From Sanguinoderma infundibulare (Eukaryota > Basidiomycota > Agaricomycetes > Polyporales > Polyporaceae), in assembly GCA_032821775.1 (NCBI GenBank), contig JAVLRN010000011.1, positions 2,480,001 to 2,544,000 on the forward strand: a DNA stretch of 64,000 nucleotides. The letters run 5' to 3'. The position numbers were made by a program, and so were the translations under genes. The stretch's first letter is position 1. Each line of letters begins with the position of its first letter. Under the pieces are notes generated by a model that searched no databases, was not told the DNA's origin, and saw only the letters and a list, made by a program, of their open reading frames with translations. This document shows, one piece after another, positions 32,852 through 44,834 of the stretch.

Positions 32852-35083
32852 TCAAAACGGCTCCCCGGCCAGCCACCGGTTCGCCAACTCGAGCGACTCG
32901 ACCGGCTTGTCGTACGGAGCCTAGCGAACACACCCATCAGTTCCCTGTCCGCTCCTACTTACTTTGAAGGAGAAGACAGACACCTACCATATGCCCCGCA
33001 CCGACGACAGTCACAAACGTCAGCCCGCCGCCGCTCCTCGTTAGCCCAGCGATTTGGTGCCCTTCTATCGTCCACACGTGCAGCGGCTCTCGCCTGAACT
33101 CGTCCTTTCTCGTCCACTCGAGCCCAAGCGTCATCGCCTCATTGCCCATCTATCCCCGCGAGCCCTTGTCAGCTTCTTCAAATCTCGCCGTACGGAAAAA
33201 CGACGAGGACGGAGGAGGGGGGCGAACGCACCCAGTTACAGATGTAGTCCGTGGCACCGACGTAGATGAGGGTGCGAACGCCGCGCTCGAGCAGCGCGGC
33301 AATGTAGTAGTGCGCGGGGAAGGAGTAATGGTCGAGGGTCGCGTGGAAGGCCTGGTTCACGGTTGACGAGCTCCCATTGAAGGTGAAACCGCGGAGGGCG
33401 TGATCCACGCCGATGAGCGTCTGGGTGTCTTTTTTGTTCAGGAAGTCGCTGATGTCCCTAGGTAAAAGCGTCAGCTGCTCGAAACAAAAGCACGATCGTG
33501 GAAATAGACACACTGGATGATCGGATAGCATTCGGTCATGTTGAGGCCCTTGCTAGATGAGCGAGAACATGGTCAGAGAGACTGATATGCCAAACTGCGT
33601 GGCACGCACCATGGCCGCGCGCGATCGTAGTGGTTCAAACCTGCGAAATAGCACAGTCAGCACCAAACTGTGGGCGACATCGTGTGCACGCGAACTTCTG
33701 AATGGCCCTCCGAGAGACGTCTGACAGAAGTCGGCCGCTGCGGCGCAGTCGATCATGTCGAATTTGTCGACGCAAGCCTCCTTGTAACGCTTCTCGCAAC
33801 GAGGCACCTAGTACGCAAGTTGTCAGAGAGCGCGAATTGCAAACCAAACGTCGATTCTTACCAATTGCTTCATGCGCACACAGTCGCTACGCGGATGTCA
33901 ATCATCGCCTCCAAAATTCTCCTTGACTCGAACTCGCCTTATGCTTTGGACCGCGGGGAAGGTCGGGTCTTCACACTGGGCGAGGTAGTAAGACGGGAAC
34001 ATGGTAGCGAAATCTGTGCACCCATTCCCTGCGCGTACAGTGACTCAGTAGAAGGTTCCCATACATGAATCCGAGGACGCGTACCGATCATTATGGATGA
34101 CAGGTTGATGGGCGTTAACCCTGCTTCGATGAGCTGCGGGTTCTTGTCGTATATCGCAGATGCGAAGACGGGAATGTATCGGCCCTGTCCGGAGCGCCAC
34201 CGCGTCAGTCAACTGAAAACCGCAAGAGGTATACATGCATACCCCATAGGATTCGCCCGCAAGGTGAAGCGCTCTGCCCTTGAACTTCGTGAAGTGCTCG
34301 AAGAAGATCGACATGAACGCCGCGATGTCCTCTGCAGCCTCTTGGGTTGTGTCCTGAGAAACAAATGAACTCGGTATGTGCGGTGAATTTCGGTGAATTT
34401 CGAGGCCGAGAGGCGGGATAACATACTACAGACTCTCCGTACTCGGCATAAGAGAACCCCACGCCGACGGGCTGGTCGACGAAGAAGATGTTCGCGTGGT
34501 CGTTCCAGCCGTACGGGTTCGGCTTGGCCTTCTTCTCGCTTGTTACCCTGCAAGGCCCTACGTCACGCACCAGTGTAAGTCAGTATTCAGCGCACGATAA
34601 GGGCGATAGACGTTACACACCAAGTTCCATAAAGAGGCCCATGGTCGAGGATGCGCCAGGACCGCCATTGGTCCAGAAGATGACGTCGTCCGTATCGGGG
34701 TCGCGGCGAGACTCAAAGAAGTAGAAGAACAGGTGCCGCGCTTCGACATCGATGTATCCCGTGTATGCGCTGTTGATCACCGTCAGACTTCCGCACGCGA
34801 TTGCAGGATGATCAGGCGATGAAGGTAGTACATACCGCACGGAACCATCGCAAAAGTGCGACTCCTTGACGCGCACCTTGTGCCGCCGAAACGCGGGGTG
34901 GCTCAGCGTAGTGAACTCCGCAGAGCTCAGAGCGTTCAGGTCGCCGAGAGGCGTGAAGAGCCCGTCGTCGTACGCGCTGAACGGATTCTGAGCTAGTCCC
35001 CGTCCCAAAGGAAGCTGTGCGGCAGCGGACAGTGTGAGCCCGACGAGTAGCAGGCTCGATAGCCCCGAAATCAGCAGCTTCAT
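32852..35083 (-). CDS. serine carboxypeptidase, family S10
   Basis: Secreted or vacuolar exopeptidase that removes C-terminal residues from peptides. Start at ATG 35083 because [20 protein letters not shown] is a good signal peptide; the longer frame upstream begins with TTG. Exon 1 (35083-34836) and exon 2 (34787-34621) join as [19 protein letters not shown]. Landmarks in order: substrate-binding NGGPGAS (34.66 kb), [13 protein letters not shown] (34.46 kb), nucleophile serine in GESYG (34.25 kb), catalytic Asp in [10 protein letters not shown] (33.25 kb), and catalytic His in VVGAGHM just before the last intron (33.0 kb). The final exon encodes [20 protein letters not shown] and stops at 32852. 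There are about ten exons and all three catalytic residues are present. A TATA-like cgttatatgc lies at 35191-35200. Confidence 0.88.
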
Positions 35084-35192
35084 GCCGTCTTTCAATGGCG
35101 TGTCAGTCAAAGGTCTTGGCCTCGCGCTGTGTGATGGCGGGATGGGGCGAAAGATAAGGAAGGACCGTCATGGGAACGAAATATACATGGCG

Positions 35193-35198
35193 TTATAT
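35193..35198 (-). promoter_or_regulatory. TATA-like element of carboxypeptidase gene
   Basis: Minus strand reads GCATATAACG about 112 bp upstream of the ATG at 35083. Confidence 0.4.
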
Positions 35199-35799
35199 GC
35201 CTGGGAGGTGCGCGGGCGCTTGTGCGGCTCGATAGCATTCCGGGAGCTGTTGAACGAGTGCTGTGTGCGCACGAAATGTAAGATATCACAACTAGCCGAA
35301 GACCCGGTCGGCTACTCAAGTACTCACGGATATCTCGAGTTATGCGACGTCGGTGAAAGGCTAAAGCTCTAGTATGTACTGGCAGTGGAGTATGGTCTGA
35401 CGTGGGAGCGATGTAATGACTAAGCAGCTTACTAAGCATAGCCGACAGGCTTCTGCCTTTAGCTTTCGGATCCTTGAGGCTTGACGGTGACCACACGCTC
35501 AGCTGCCCGACGACTGGCTTGACAGCCCACAGGGCTATAAGGCGTGATTTGTCCAAAATTCCATCCACCTCATCAAACTTACGCAGTCTTTCTCATGTTC
35601 ATAGTTTCCCCAGCCGTCTCACGCAAAAACGTCCGACTTCCATCCATGTCGCCGGTGTGCTCTGGGATGGGATCGTAATCCTGATTTGCGGACAGACTCT
35701 GTTATCCGAAAGGCTGGAGCCGAGTCGAAGTCGAAGTCCTCTGGTCAGCCAGCGGACAGTCAACCCCTGAAGCCCGATTTCCTAGCATACATGTTTGTG

Positions 35800-36265
35800 C
35801 TTACTGAGGCTATTTCTAGACACCATCACGTACTGTTGCGCTTCGGCGGGCATTGTGCGAGCCGGCACGTCGCTTTTCACATATCTACTCACAACGGCTC
35901 CGCCGCCGTTGCAGACCTTTTGCGCCGCACGGGCTGCAAGCATGTCTTGGTCTCTCAAGATGATCACATCTCAGACCTCGTCAAAGAGGCGATTCAAGAC
36001 ATGGAAGGGATCAGTGTCTACCGGTTACCGACATTCGACGGCCTGTTTTCGCATGAGGTGGAAAAAGATGGGTTCTCGGATGAGGGAGAACATATGGTGT
36101 CGGTCGACATGTTCGAACCAGTGGTACTTTTGCACTCTTCAGGTGCGTATTCTTATTTTGGCATACTTTGTTTTCTCTGACAAGTATTTTGGCATGGCAG
36201 GGTCGACGAACCGCTCTTTTAGTTTTGACTGGGACAGGATCGTGTCGCTGTGGTCGAGCCACAAC
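35800..36265 (+). pseudogene. NRPS-like reductase relic, copy 3
   Basis: This plus-strand fragment corresponds to the early adenylation domain of the two reductase genes. One frame reads DTITYCCASAGIVRAGT near 35820-35870, and the next frame reads HVAFHISTHNGSAAVADLLR (35866 on), then SQDDHISDLVKEAIQDMEG and VVLLHSS to about 36140. A frameshift thus lies near 35870. An intron-like gap (gtgcgt...gcatggcag) then leads to GSTN, after which similarity fades. No carrier or reductase domain follows. Orientation is opposite to the other two copies, so module 3 was rearranged. Confidence 0.75.
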
Positions 36266-36439
36266 CTCGAGGTACGCTTCGACCGCTTGCGCGACCATGA
36301 GAAGGTCATTGAAGTCCTGAATACTGGGATGAACGAGACTGAGGGAGACAACTCGTCGAAGGTGCAGTGGTGGTTTAATTGGCACAATGATGTCGTATGT
36401 CGCCAACGTTGCGATGTCGTGTGCAGTCGGTGACAGTTT

Positions 36440-37060
36440 TTCTAGGGCGTATTTTCATCAATTGACTAATGATGTCCGGATCGCTTTGGCGTCTTCCAAC
36501 CGCTGTTTGCTTCCCTAGTATCGTGATCGCATGTCAGTTTCAAGTATTCAGGAATGATCTCAGGTAGTCGTTATTATCAGCTGTCGCTTCCATCGCACGC
36601 TCAGGCCGCTCCCTGCGTTGCAGCCGCAAGCTGAGGACATAATCCCCCCATAAATTACGACAGACATAGGCAGATAGTCCAGTAGCAAGGTATTCTTTCT
36701 TGTAGGCGGAAGGCCTGCGTTTGACTCCCAAGTTGAACAGCTACTTGACTTTCATGATCTAGTTGGAGTCGTATGTACCATGATTTGAATGGACGAACCC
36801 TTTCGTCTGGTACATACGAACACAATGTTTTCTCGAGAATATGCATCATGTATCGGGTTTAACCGCATTCGTAATACAGGCTGCAACCACTACTGTCGTG
36901 TCAAGCGCTCTAATCTCGCCCGTCGACCACCGCTTCACATGATCCTTCAGTTTAAGAGACTCTGGGTAGCAGCGGGGAAACGACTTCGTCGCGCCGAGCG
37001 AACGTTTCACGCGCATACCTCCAAGGCCTCACTCCAAAGGACACACAGGTGTAAATTGGG
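36440..37060. other. intergenic, no gene supported
   Basis: No motif seen on either strand. From about 37060 the DNA becomes the shared kinase 3' flank. Confidence 0.4.
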
Positions 37061-37306
37061 AGAACCGAACCATAACGCAATCTAATCTATATCCGTGAGT
37101 GCGTGCTATGCGATACATGAGCCAGTGAACCCTCTTAGAGGGTATGGTAAGTACAAGTACAATCAGCTGCTAAATGCTAGTAGGCTGTGGGGTATTCAGT
37201 AACCCAAAATGATATGGTACATGTGGCAATCCGAGTGTGGGATCACAATCTCGGGGAGATAAAAGCCTGAAATGAGTCCTAGATGCAGGAGCAACGCTCG
37301 GAATCT

Positions 37307-40071
37307 TCAGACGGTCGTCTGCTTCGGGCAACGACGAGCGCCCTTGGATCCCGCCAGTGACTTCCACAAGCCCTTCACCTTCTTGCCAAACGATCCCCGC
37401 GAAGACGAACGTGGGGGTGACGAGGGACCGCTCGAGTCCGTGACGGAAGACGTCGAGCTGCGAGGGCCACGGGAGGGAGAGCCCGAGCACGAAGAGTCGC
37501 TGCAGCTACCTCGCGAGCGGACCACGACCACAGAAGGTGTCGGGTGTCCTGAGACCTGGGAAATGTTCTTGGTCACGTCGCCGTTGACGAGGGTGGTACA
37601 GAAGGCGTGGTCTCCGCATGAGGACGTTGCCAAGGTGTTCGAGGTGCCGTTGGGAGCGGGGGAAACGATGACCACGTCTCCGCCGACGTCCTTCTGGATC
37701 GCGAAGAAGGATGTTACTGGGATGGACATGGTCGCGTCGGCAGTAAGCGCAGTGATGGCTTGGGAGGCGTTCCGGACCTTGACGACGACGACGTCAGAGT
37801 CGGAGGACGGAGCTCCAGAGACCATGGGGGCAACGACGGAAGTAAGACCATCGAACGGCGCCTGAACGACGATTGCCGACATAGACTGGTGCGTGCTCAG
37901 GGGAGATGGAACAGCGGTGTCCATAAGGTGAGCGGGGGAGGGCTTAACAATGGGGAGTGCCAAAACGTCGCTCTGGGGTGGGGCTACAGGCCATCCCGAA
38001 GCCGTGAGGATGTCCGGAGTGGCGACCCAATCGCGGGAGACCATGAACAAGGTAGCAGTCGAGACAGAGCGCTGGAAGTGGATCTCCGGGGAAGTCCAGT
38101 CGAAGAACGGGTACGGTGCCTCGTCGTTGGCGTAAGGCTTGCCGAACTTGGTGGACCGGGCTTCCGCGGTCTGCAGGTGGTCTCAGCATCCAACAGCCTA
38201 TCCAACAGGAGAAAGATAAACAGCATACAGGTTCGAAATGCTCGAACATAACAGGGGTCGGAGGCTGAGACCTGGAGACGATATTGCGCCAATCACTGTA
38301 GCCCTTCGTTAGCTCAACCCGGCAGCCACATACAAACAAACCTACATCGACTCGAACCAGGGGTGGGTCTTGATCGCCTTCCAGCTGGGACGTTCGCTCG
38401 GGTCCTTGGCCAACATCTTCAAGAGCAAAGAAATTGAACGGGACGCGATGCCAAGACAAGCGGAGAACGACGCACCATGCGGAGGAGATCAGCCGCTTCC
38501 TCGCTCACGGAGGAGTCGTCGAACTTCAACTCTCCGTGAATCGTGAGACGGACCAGGTCATCCCTACGGTCGTCGTTGCGCATCCCGAATGGCAGCTATC
38601 GCGACATAAACGTCAATAATGTCCCAAATGCCTGATGAATCACGTACCTTGCCGTACAACAACTCATACAGAACAACTCCAAGGGAAAAGATGTCTGCCT
38701 CGTATGAATACCAGCCGTTCGCCTCGTAGACCTCGGGAGCGATGTACCGCGGGGTGCCGCACGTAGCCTTCGCCTTGTCCGCTCTGCCCGCCACATGTTT
38801 GTAGTCCGGGCTGTCTTCCGGCGACATCCAAGCCTTCACTCCAGCCGCACGCCACGGCTGTTCGTCGACGGACCGTCCAAACGTACGACAGAGACCGAAA
38901 TCGCCGAGTACGACCTCGTGGCGCGAGTTGAGGAAGAAGTTGTCTGGCTTGATGTCGCGGTGGATGATCCGACGCCTATGCAGAGCCTCGACGGACGACA
39001 CCTTGGTCCCGTCGTGAGCGTTGATGAAGCATGATGAGCGCGGGCGAGGGGACGTACCATTTGGGCGGCATACAGCCGGGCATCGTCCTCGTCGTACTGA
39101 CCCCACTCGCGCATCTCCGTCCGCAGGTCTCCGTAGGCATACAAGTCCTGTCGCCTTAGTCAGCATTGCAGACTTGCAACACACAAGGAAAGTGTACCCA
39201 CCGTGAGGATGTAGAAATACGTATCATCCTGAAACGTCCCCCGCAAGTTGACGAAGCGGGGGTCGCCGGCCACCGTCTTGAGCGCGTACTGCTCCGTGAA
39301 CACGTTGACGTAGTAGCCGTTCTTGCCCTTCCTCGCGTGCTTTGAGACCGCCTTGAGCGCATAAAAGACGAGCGTTGAACGGTGCTTGACGAGGTAGACG
39401 TTGCCCTGGGCGCCGTGACCGATCGTGGCGATGACGAGGAAGTTTTCCATGCTCAGCTTCTCAAACCCCAAGCCCGAGCCCGAACTCGAGAGGCTTAAGT
39501 CGTCAGAAGCGAGGTCGCCTTGGAACCAGCCCGTCCAGTTGGCCAACTCGGGGTGCTCCTCTTTGACAGGAGCGGGCTTGACGGGAGGAGCGGGCGGGGG
39601 TGGGAGACCGGCGATGAACTTACGTCGCCCCTCTGGGGTGGAGAGCGGGTTGGCCTGGTACCTGGGCTTCGTGTCAGCCTTGGGCTCCTGAGGGACGCTT
39701 CGTGGGGCCTTGAAGGTGAACGGCGGGACGGTGAGCATGGAAGTGTCGACGTTGTGGACCAGGCGTTCGATGGGCATGATGGAGGAAGGGCTTGCGATGA
39801 CGAAGACATCGACAATGGAGGAACGTTGAACCTCGCGCGTGACCTAGTCGGCCACCCGTTGATCAGGTCTCTGAGCACAACCAGCGCTGGGGATTGGACG
39901 CACCAGGTTGTCAAGACCAGATTCATCCATGGGCACACGCATGTCCTCGAGCGGCGGGATGACCGCGATCTTCGGCACGTCGACCCTGGTCGCCTTGGAC
40001 TTGGGGACGGGCTTGAATTTGCCGAAGCAAGCGAAGAGGGGCTTGAAGAGAGGAAGCATGTTGAGCTGCAT
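37307..40071 (-). CDS. AGC/NDR-like serine/threonine protein kinase, copy 3
   Basis: Exons 40071-39904, 39843-39202, 39147-39058, 39001-38648, 38595-38476, 38416-38346, 38295-38229, 38170-37307 give 791 aa. Closest in sequence to copy 2. Motifs are intact: GHGAQGNVYLV, FYALKAV, HRDIKPDN, DFGLCRTFG, CGTPRYIAPEV. It lacks four residues in the acidic linker before the kinase domain (DLASDDLSLSSS). The C-terminus keeps SFGKKVKGLWKSLAGSKG. Its reductase partner is only a relic in opposite orientation, so the kinase has survived without it. Confidence 0.87.
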
Positions 40072-40399
40072 CTTCACCCAATACCAGCTGCCCTAGTGGC
40101 AGTAGTGGGGAAGGAGAGTGGGGAGGCGTCGTGAGCTCCGCCCCGGCCTTGAGAGGCTGACCCGGCGGGGGCCGATCGCGCATCGCCTCGTTGGGGGACC
40201 GAACGTGAACCGAAAGTCTTCCGGATCGGCATTGGAGGCTCGTGTGGGTCCTCGTCGGCGCGGGGATAATGGAAAGCAAGTCGGCAGACAGTTGGGGAGG
40301 AGGAAGTCAGAGAGCGGAGGAGTGTGCTCGCCTGTGGGTAAGTTTGACGTGTGAAGCCTTGCTAGTGATATCTGGAAGGCACCCACGTCATAACACCAA

Positions 40400-41240
40400 G
40401 CTACCTTCGGTTCGGGTTACACCGAGAACGCTCTGAATGACGGCATGAGGCCCCAAAGTCGATAAGCAGCACAACGAATGCTTCGTCCAAGAAGTGCGCG
40501 AAAGATGACAATGGTCCATCCAGAGTCATCACGACAGCGGTGTTCCATCTCATGTTGAGATTGACTATTATGTTTGCCTCGGCTTTCACAAGTCAATATC
40601 CCTTCCAGCCGGAGGCACTTTTATACAAGCTCGAGCAGTTTAAGAGGATACCTACACGTGCACAATTCTCTCGTCAGAAACATGAGCGTAGGTAATCAAC
40701 GCATGAAAAGCTCACCATTGATTGCCGAGGCTTGGGACTACTATATATCAGGCAGCGTTTGACCATAATGGACCATAAAAGACTTAGTTGGACGATGGGA
40801 CAACGATGGGCAGTCGTTGCTGGCATTGGCGCTTACGCACCGCTAGTCGCTGCAAGCGAGAAAGGTCAGCTACCAAATAGGAAGGTGGGTGGCGCAGACG
40901 CCCATCATTTGTCGCGTGCCCATGCCAGTCCCCTGGTCACCCCAAAGTAGGCTCCGTTTGGCGGCTCGCATATGGGGTGCGTACACGCGGGATACCGCCC
41001 CTTTCGTTCGGAAACCTCCTCCGTCCTTCTTCCTCCCTGACCATCTCGCCTACTTACTCTGATTGCATATTGCCACTTCCTGTTTGCGCTTGTTTATTCG
41101 AGCCGGCGAGGTACCCTTATCTACCGGAGCTCTTCCGTATCCGCATGCGTATGCGGATATTGCTAGGACTCAATCCGTGATCGCGCTTTTGTCGATGCTG
41201 ACGCTGACGGGAGTTTGGCTTTGTGACCTGGCCTTTGAAA
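40400..41240. other. intergenic, no gene supported
   Basis: Only short frames. A stretch around 41060-41240 encodes a weakly hydrophobic segment (IALLSMLTLTGVWLC) but has no context to support a gene. Confidence 0.35.
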
Positions 41241-41244
41241 CAGG

Positions 41245-41574
41245 TTGCTAGAGTACGCCGCGACGTACTTCGATCTATCAAGTTTCTCGGCCGGGCAGAC
41301 GAAGACGGCGTTGCAGCCCGTGAACAAAAAGAAGCACGCGCTCAAGGCAGGCGGGAGTGTGTTGAACGGCGGTAATAGTCCTTCCGCCGACACAAAGAAG
41401 AAGCGAAGGAAGGTTAGTTCTGCCAATTCAGACAAATCTCCCGCAAAGAGTCCTGTTCTTATTGAGCTTGCCAAGAAGACGAAAGGCGGGGCCAAATCTG
41501 TTGACAATAGTACTGAATCTGTAGGTCACCTTCAACTCGATCGCAGGACGCTGAGTGGTAGAAGACGAAAGTAG
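41245..41574 (+). CDS. hypothetical lysine-rich small protein, doubtful
   Basis: A 109-codon frame with a basic, Ser/Lys-rich composition (NKKKHALKAGG, TKKKRRKVSSANSDKSP) and a nuclear-signal-like KKKRRK block. The alternative frame 41252-41395 (VARVRRDVLRSIKFLGRADE) also looks protein-like after a possible cag acceptor at 41246, so the true frame is uncertain. I recognise no family. Confidence 0.25.
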   Translation: MLEYAATYFDLSSFSAGQTKTALQPVNKKKHALKAGGSVLNGGNSPSADTKKKRRKVSSANSDKSPAKSPVLIELAKKTKGGAKSVDNSTESVGHLQLDRRTLSGRRRK

Positions 41575-41656
41575 ACGCCAAATCTGTTAACAATATTGCT
41601 AATTACCGAATCTATGTGTCACCTTCAACTCGATCGCAGGACGCTGAGTGGTTAGC
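41484..41656. repeat. tandem duplication of ~80-90 bp
   Basis: The block from aaatctgttgacaatagtac through ctcgatcgcaggacgctgag to gtggt (41494-41559) is repeated at 41580-41655 with aaatctgttaacaatattgc and the same cgatcgcaggacgctgagtg. The duplication overlaps the end of the doubtful frame and extends past its stop. Confidence 0.75.
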
Positions 41657-42264
41657 TGGTCAGTGAACATTTAGCATCAACCGAGTCCTTGTATCCACCA
41701 AATCAGTGCATGCTTAACACGCACATTGGTTAGGGGACCGTCGAGGATAGAGATCCGTTCAAGCGGACCGATTTCAAGATCTTGCCAATGCTGACTGGAA
41801 GTACGGCGCGTCGCACGTCACACAGAAACAAGTCTGTTTGAATATTGTATATTTTTAGGAGCATAGAACAGGTGCAACAGCGAGTCTCTGCCCATTCAAG
41901 GGAGGGCGCGGGGTAAAACCTAGCCTTCCTTGGGTCGTCGTAGATAACGTACGTCCGCCCTGCCTTTGTGGCTGGAAGTGCAGGAGTGTCGCTGCCGGTT
42001 GCCCCAGCAGCGACCGAAACTCCCCCCGGGACGTGAGTCCCACCAACGCCCGAGACTCGCTGCGCGTGCCTGTCCCGTAAGTAAAGGAACTACGGCCACG
42101 GGCCACTGTGAACGTGATACACAACAAATGAAGCGACAAGCCGCACATGTACGCCACAACATAGCACACGCAACCACGAACAGAGAGATGACCATGAACC
42201 ACACACGACGTAATCCGAGGCCATATCTTGATCGACCGGTGGGGGAGTGAGCCTCTGATGTGAG

Positions 42265-43130
42265 CTTGAATGACCGTTTGGGTCTACCGCGTTGGCGGCG
42301 TCGAGTTGCCTGAGGTCTGCCTAGGGGGACGCCAGTAGAGCCGCTAGCACCGAGGATAGTGTTCGCCACAGTTGTAGAGGGAAAACGTTGCAGAGGTCAG
42401 AGACAAACGACAGCCAGAGGACGAACGAAGCGGAAGACGAGAGAGCACTCAGCCGCCCAGCCGCCGCCAAAGACAGATACGAAGCTGATCATCGCGAAAA
42501 CTGTTGATCGACCTTGAGAGCAAGCTTTAGTGACCGTTTGGGTCAACCGCGTTGGCGGCGTCGAGTCGAGTTGCTGAAGTCGTCGCCTGGAGGACGAACC
42601 AGAGCGGCCAATAGAAGATTCTTACCGGGAGCGCCAGCAACCAGCATACCGTCAAAGCCGGAGTAGACATAACCGTAGAAGAGGTCGCCACAGTTGTTCA
42701 GTTGTTCAGTCCAAGCGTTCCAGAGGAATGGCCAGAGCACGTACGAAGCCGAAGAGGACAAGCAAGTAGTCAACCACCGAAGCTCGACCAAAGACGAAGA
42801 CGAAGACAACGACCCGCGAATCTTGCTCGGCTCTGGGTGGAGGTTTGAACGACCGTTTGAGTCTACCGCATTCGCGGTGTCGAGTTGCCTGAGGTGTGCC
42901 TAGGGGACGCCACGACAGTCGTCAGGACCAGTAGGACAACGTCAAAGGAGTCGCACAAGTCATCGGTCTCGATGATGTCGGATACGTCGCCACAGTTGTT
43001 GATGGGAAGCATCATAGAGGACAGACGGAGATGAGGGCCGGAGGACGTACGAAGGGGCTGACAAACGAGTCCTCAACCACCAAACCACCATGACCGCCAA
43101 AGACGAAGACGAAGTCAAGCACAGAGTGGA
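42265..43130. repeat. three degenerate tandem units of ~300 bp
   Basis: Units begin near 42268, 42530 and 42850 with tgaccgtttgggtctaccgc or a close variant, followed by gttggcggcgtcgagttgc. Each later has a cgccacagttgt block and a cgaaccaaagacgaagacga-like end (ccaaagacgaagacgaag). Read on the minus strand, unit 2 is an open frame of 88 codons with hydrophobic patches (SSASYVLWPFLWNAW), but frames are not kept in the other units. Origin unknown. Confidence 0.75.
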
Positions 43131-44763
43131 CCGGCATCCTAGATGTCAGCCACCACAATGAGAGCATCCTGAGATCGAGCTAAGCACATACAAACAGTGA
43201 GCGACGAGGTCCACCCCAAGTCTTCTGTCATTGGTGGTTGTGGCTTGTCGCGCGTCGTTGAGAGGTGGTGACTCGGAGCTTGGCTGACGATGTTGAAGAA
43301 CGATTAGTAATGAGGCGAGCATTGAGTGGCGGTACCGGAAACCTGTGAAGGGGAAGAGGGTAAGATGCATTGGCGGTTTGAACAGGCGGTTGCGGTTTAA
43401 GTAGGTTGGGTCAGCCGCGCTTGAAACTCCGCGCGACGCGGCAGACAATGATCATCCAAAAAGGAATGTCACTTACTATTCTCGGCAAAATGTCCAGCCG
43501 TGGACGGGATCGTCCGGATCGCTGCCCGCCGCCAAACGGCCACAAAGCGGCTGGAGGTGTACTTTCAGCAAGAACGCTGGGGAGGAAGATCGAGGGTGTG
43601 ACGCACGACAGCGGCTGCGACGGGATGTTTCGGGACATAAAGCGATTACTGGCTTGGGAAAGGGTGGACCCACAAAGTTTGAGGCTTATCAACCCTCCAA
43701 AACGATCACGCCTCCTGCGGCGAGCCGTCAATTCCCGATCCGGAGGAGTGGGCACGCATCTTATTTGTGACCAACGTAAGCCCATAGTGATTATTGCTTC
43801 TTATTACCCATCCCGCATCTGATACTTGTACTCGTACGGAGCACCGCCGGGGACACGGATTCTCTCATCCTAAAGAGTCGAGGACTGGTTGCTCCCCATA
43901 GCCACGCCGAGCAGTTTGACATAATCCGGCGTGCCCAGCCCAGTGATCTAGACACACATCCGTCAATACCGCTGACCGCGTCCTTTCCACAGAACCAAGC
44001 GACCGAAACTGTGGCACGTACTGCGTCCCAACCAGGCATCGCCGGGAAGCCCGCTGTCCCGCACCCGACGTTGTTCCCCACGGTGATGCCATTGAACACC
44101 CCCGCCTCCGCTGCCACCCCGTACAGCAGCGGATTGAGGAAGCCCAGCGGCGGCTTGCCCGCGTTCAGCAGCCGATCGTTAACGAGCGCGACCAGGCTCG
44201 CGAACATTGGGCTCGACGCGCTCATCCTTGAACCTGCTCGCAAGCGAGCCTGGGTCGCAGGTGTTGGCGGTGATGTTGAGCGCGTTGAGGTAGTTGACAG
44301 CTGCGACGGACTGGTAGTCGGGCTGCGGGAAGATGTTGGAGAACCCGCCGGAGGAGAAGGTCACGGCGGTCTTGGGGCTGACGCCTTCTGTGCTCCCGAC
44401 TGAGGTCACGCTGCGAGAGTACAGCTTCCTGACTCACAAGGGGCATGTGGCGGGGAAGACTGGAATGAACAAGCCATCGTCGCCGCACGTGTCGTTCTCC
44501 CGGATACCCGCGACGCCGCCATCGCCCGAGGCGAACAGGACGCTCATACCGCGCGTCCAGAGCTGTGCAAAGGAGAAGCACAGAGCGCTGTCACAGCACA
44601 ACGCGTCAATGAGTCGGGAACGAGATGAGAAGGGAGCCGTATACAACGACACTTGCAGGTTCGACGCCTATTAGGCGTCTCCCACTTGCAAGTGCCGGGC
44701 ATAGGCGCTGTAAAACACAGCCACATTCTCACCACTGGCGCCCAGAAAATCAACCTAAAACAA

Positions 44764-44834
44764 AGGCGAACCCGGGTTCGAACCCCCAACCCAAGAAATG
44801 AGCCAGGCGCTCTGACAACTAAGCCAAGTGGACC
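44764..44834 (-). other. tRNA-like (Pol III promoter-like) sequence, left
   Basis: On the minus strand an A-box-like TGGCTTAGTTGTCAGAGC and a B-box-like GGGGTTCGAACCC are spaced as in a tRNA, with a loop CTCATTT at the anticodon position (would be CAU). The anticodon stem pairs only partly and the acceptor ends do not pair, so this is a tRNA-derived relic and not a working tRNA gene. It points outward from the element. Confidence 0.5.

Noticed and set aside
35084..35110. Nine extra codons before the carboxypeptidase start
   Set aside because: This frame begins with TTG. The ATG at 35083 opens a normal signal peptide.
42265..43130. CRISPR-like array
   Set aside because: Units are about 300 bp and degenerate, without short exact repeats and spacers, and the genome is fungal.
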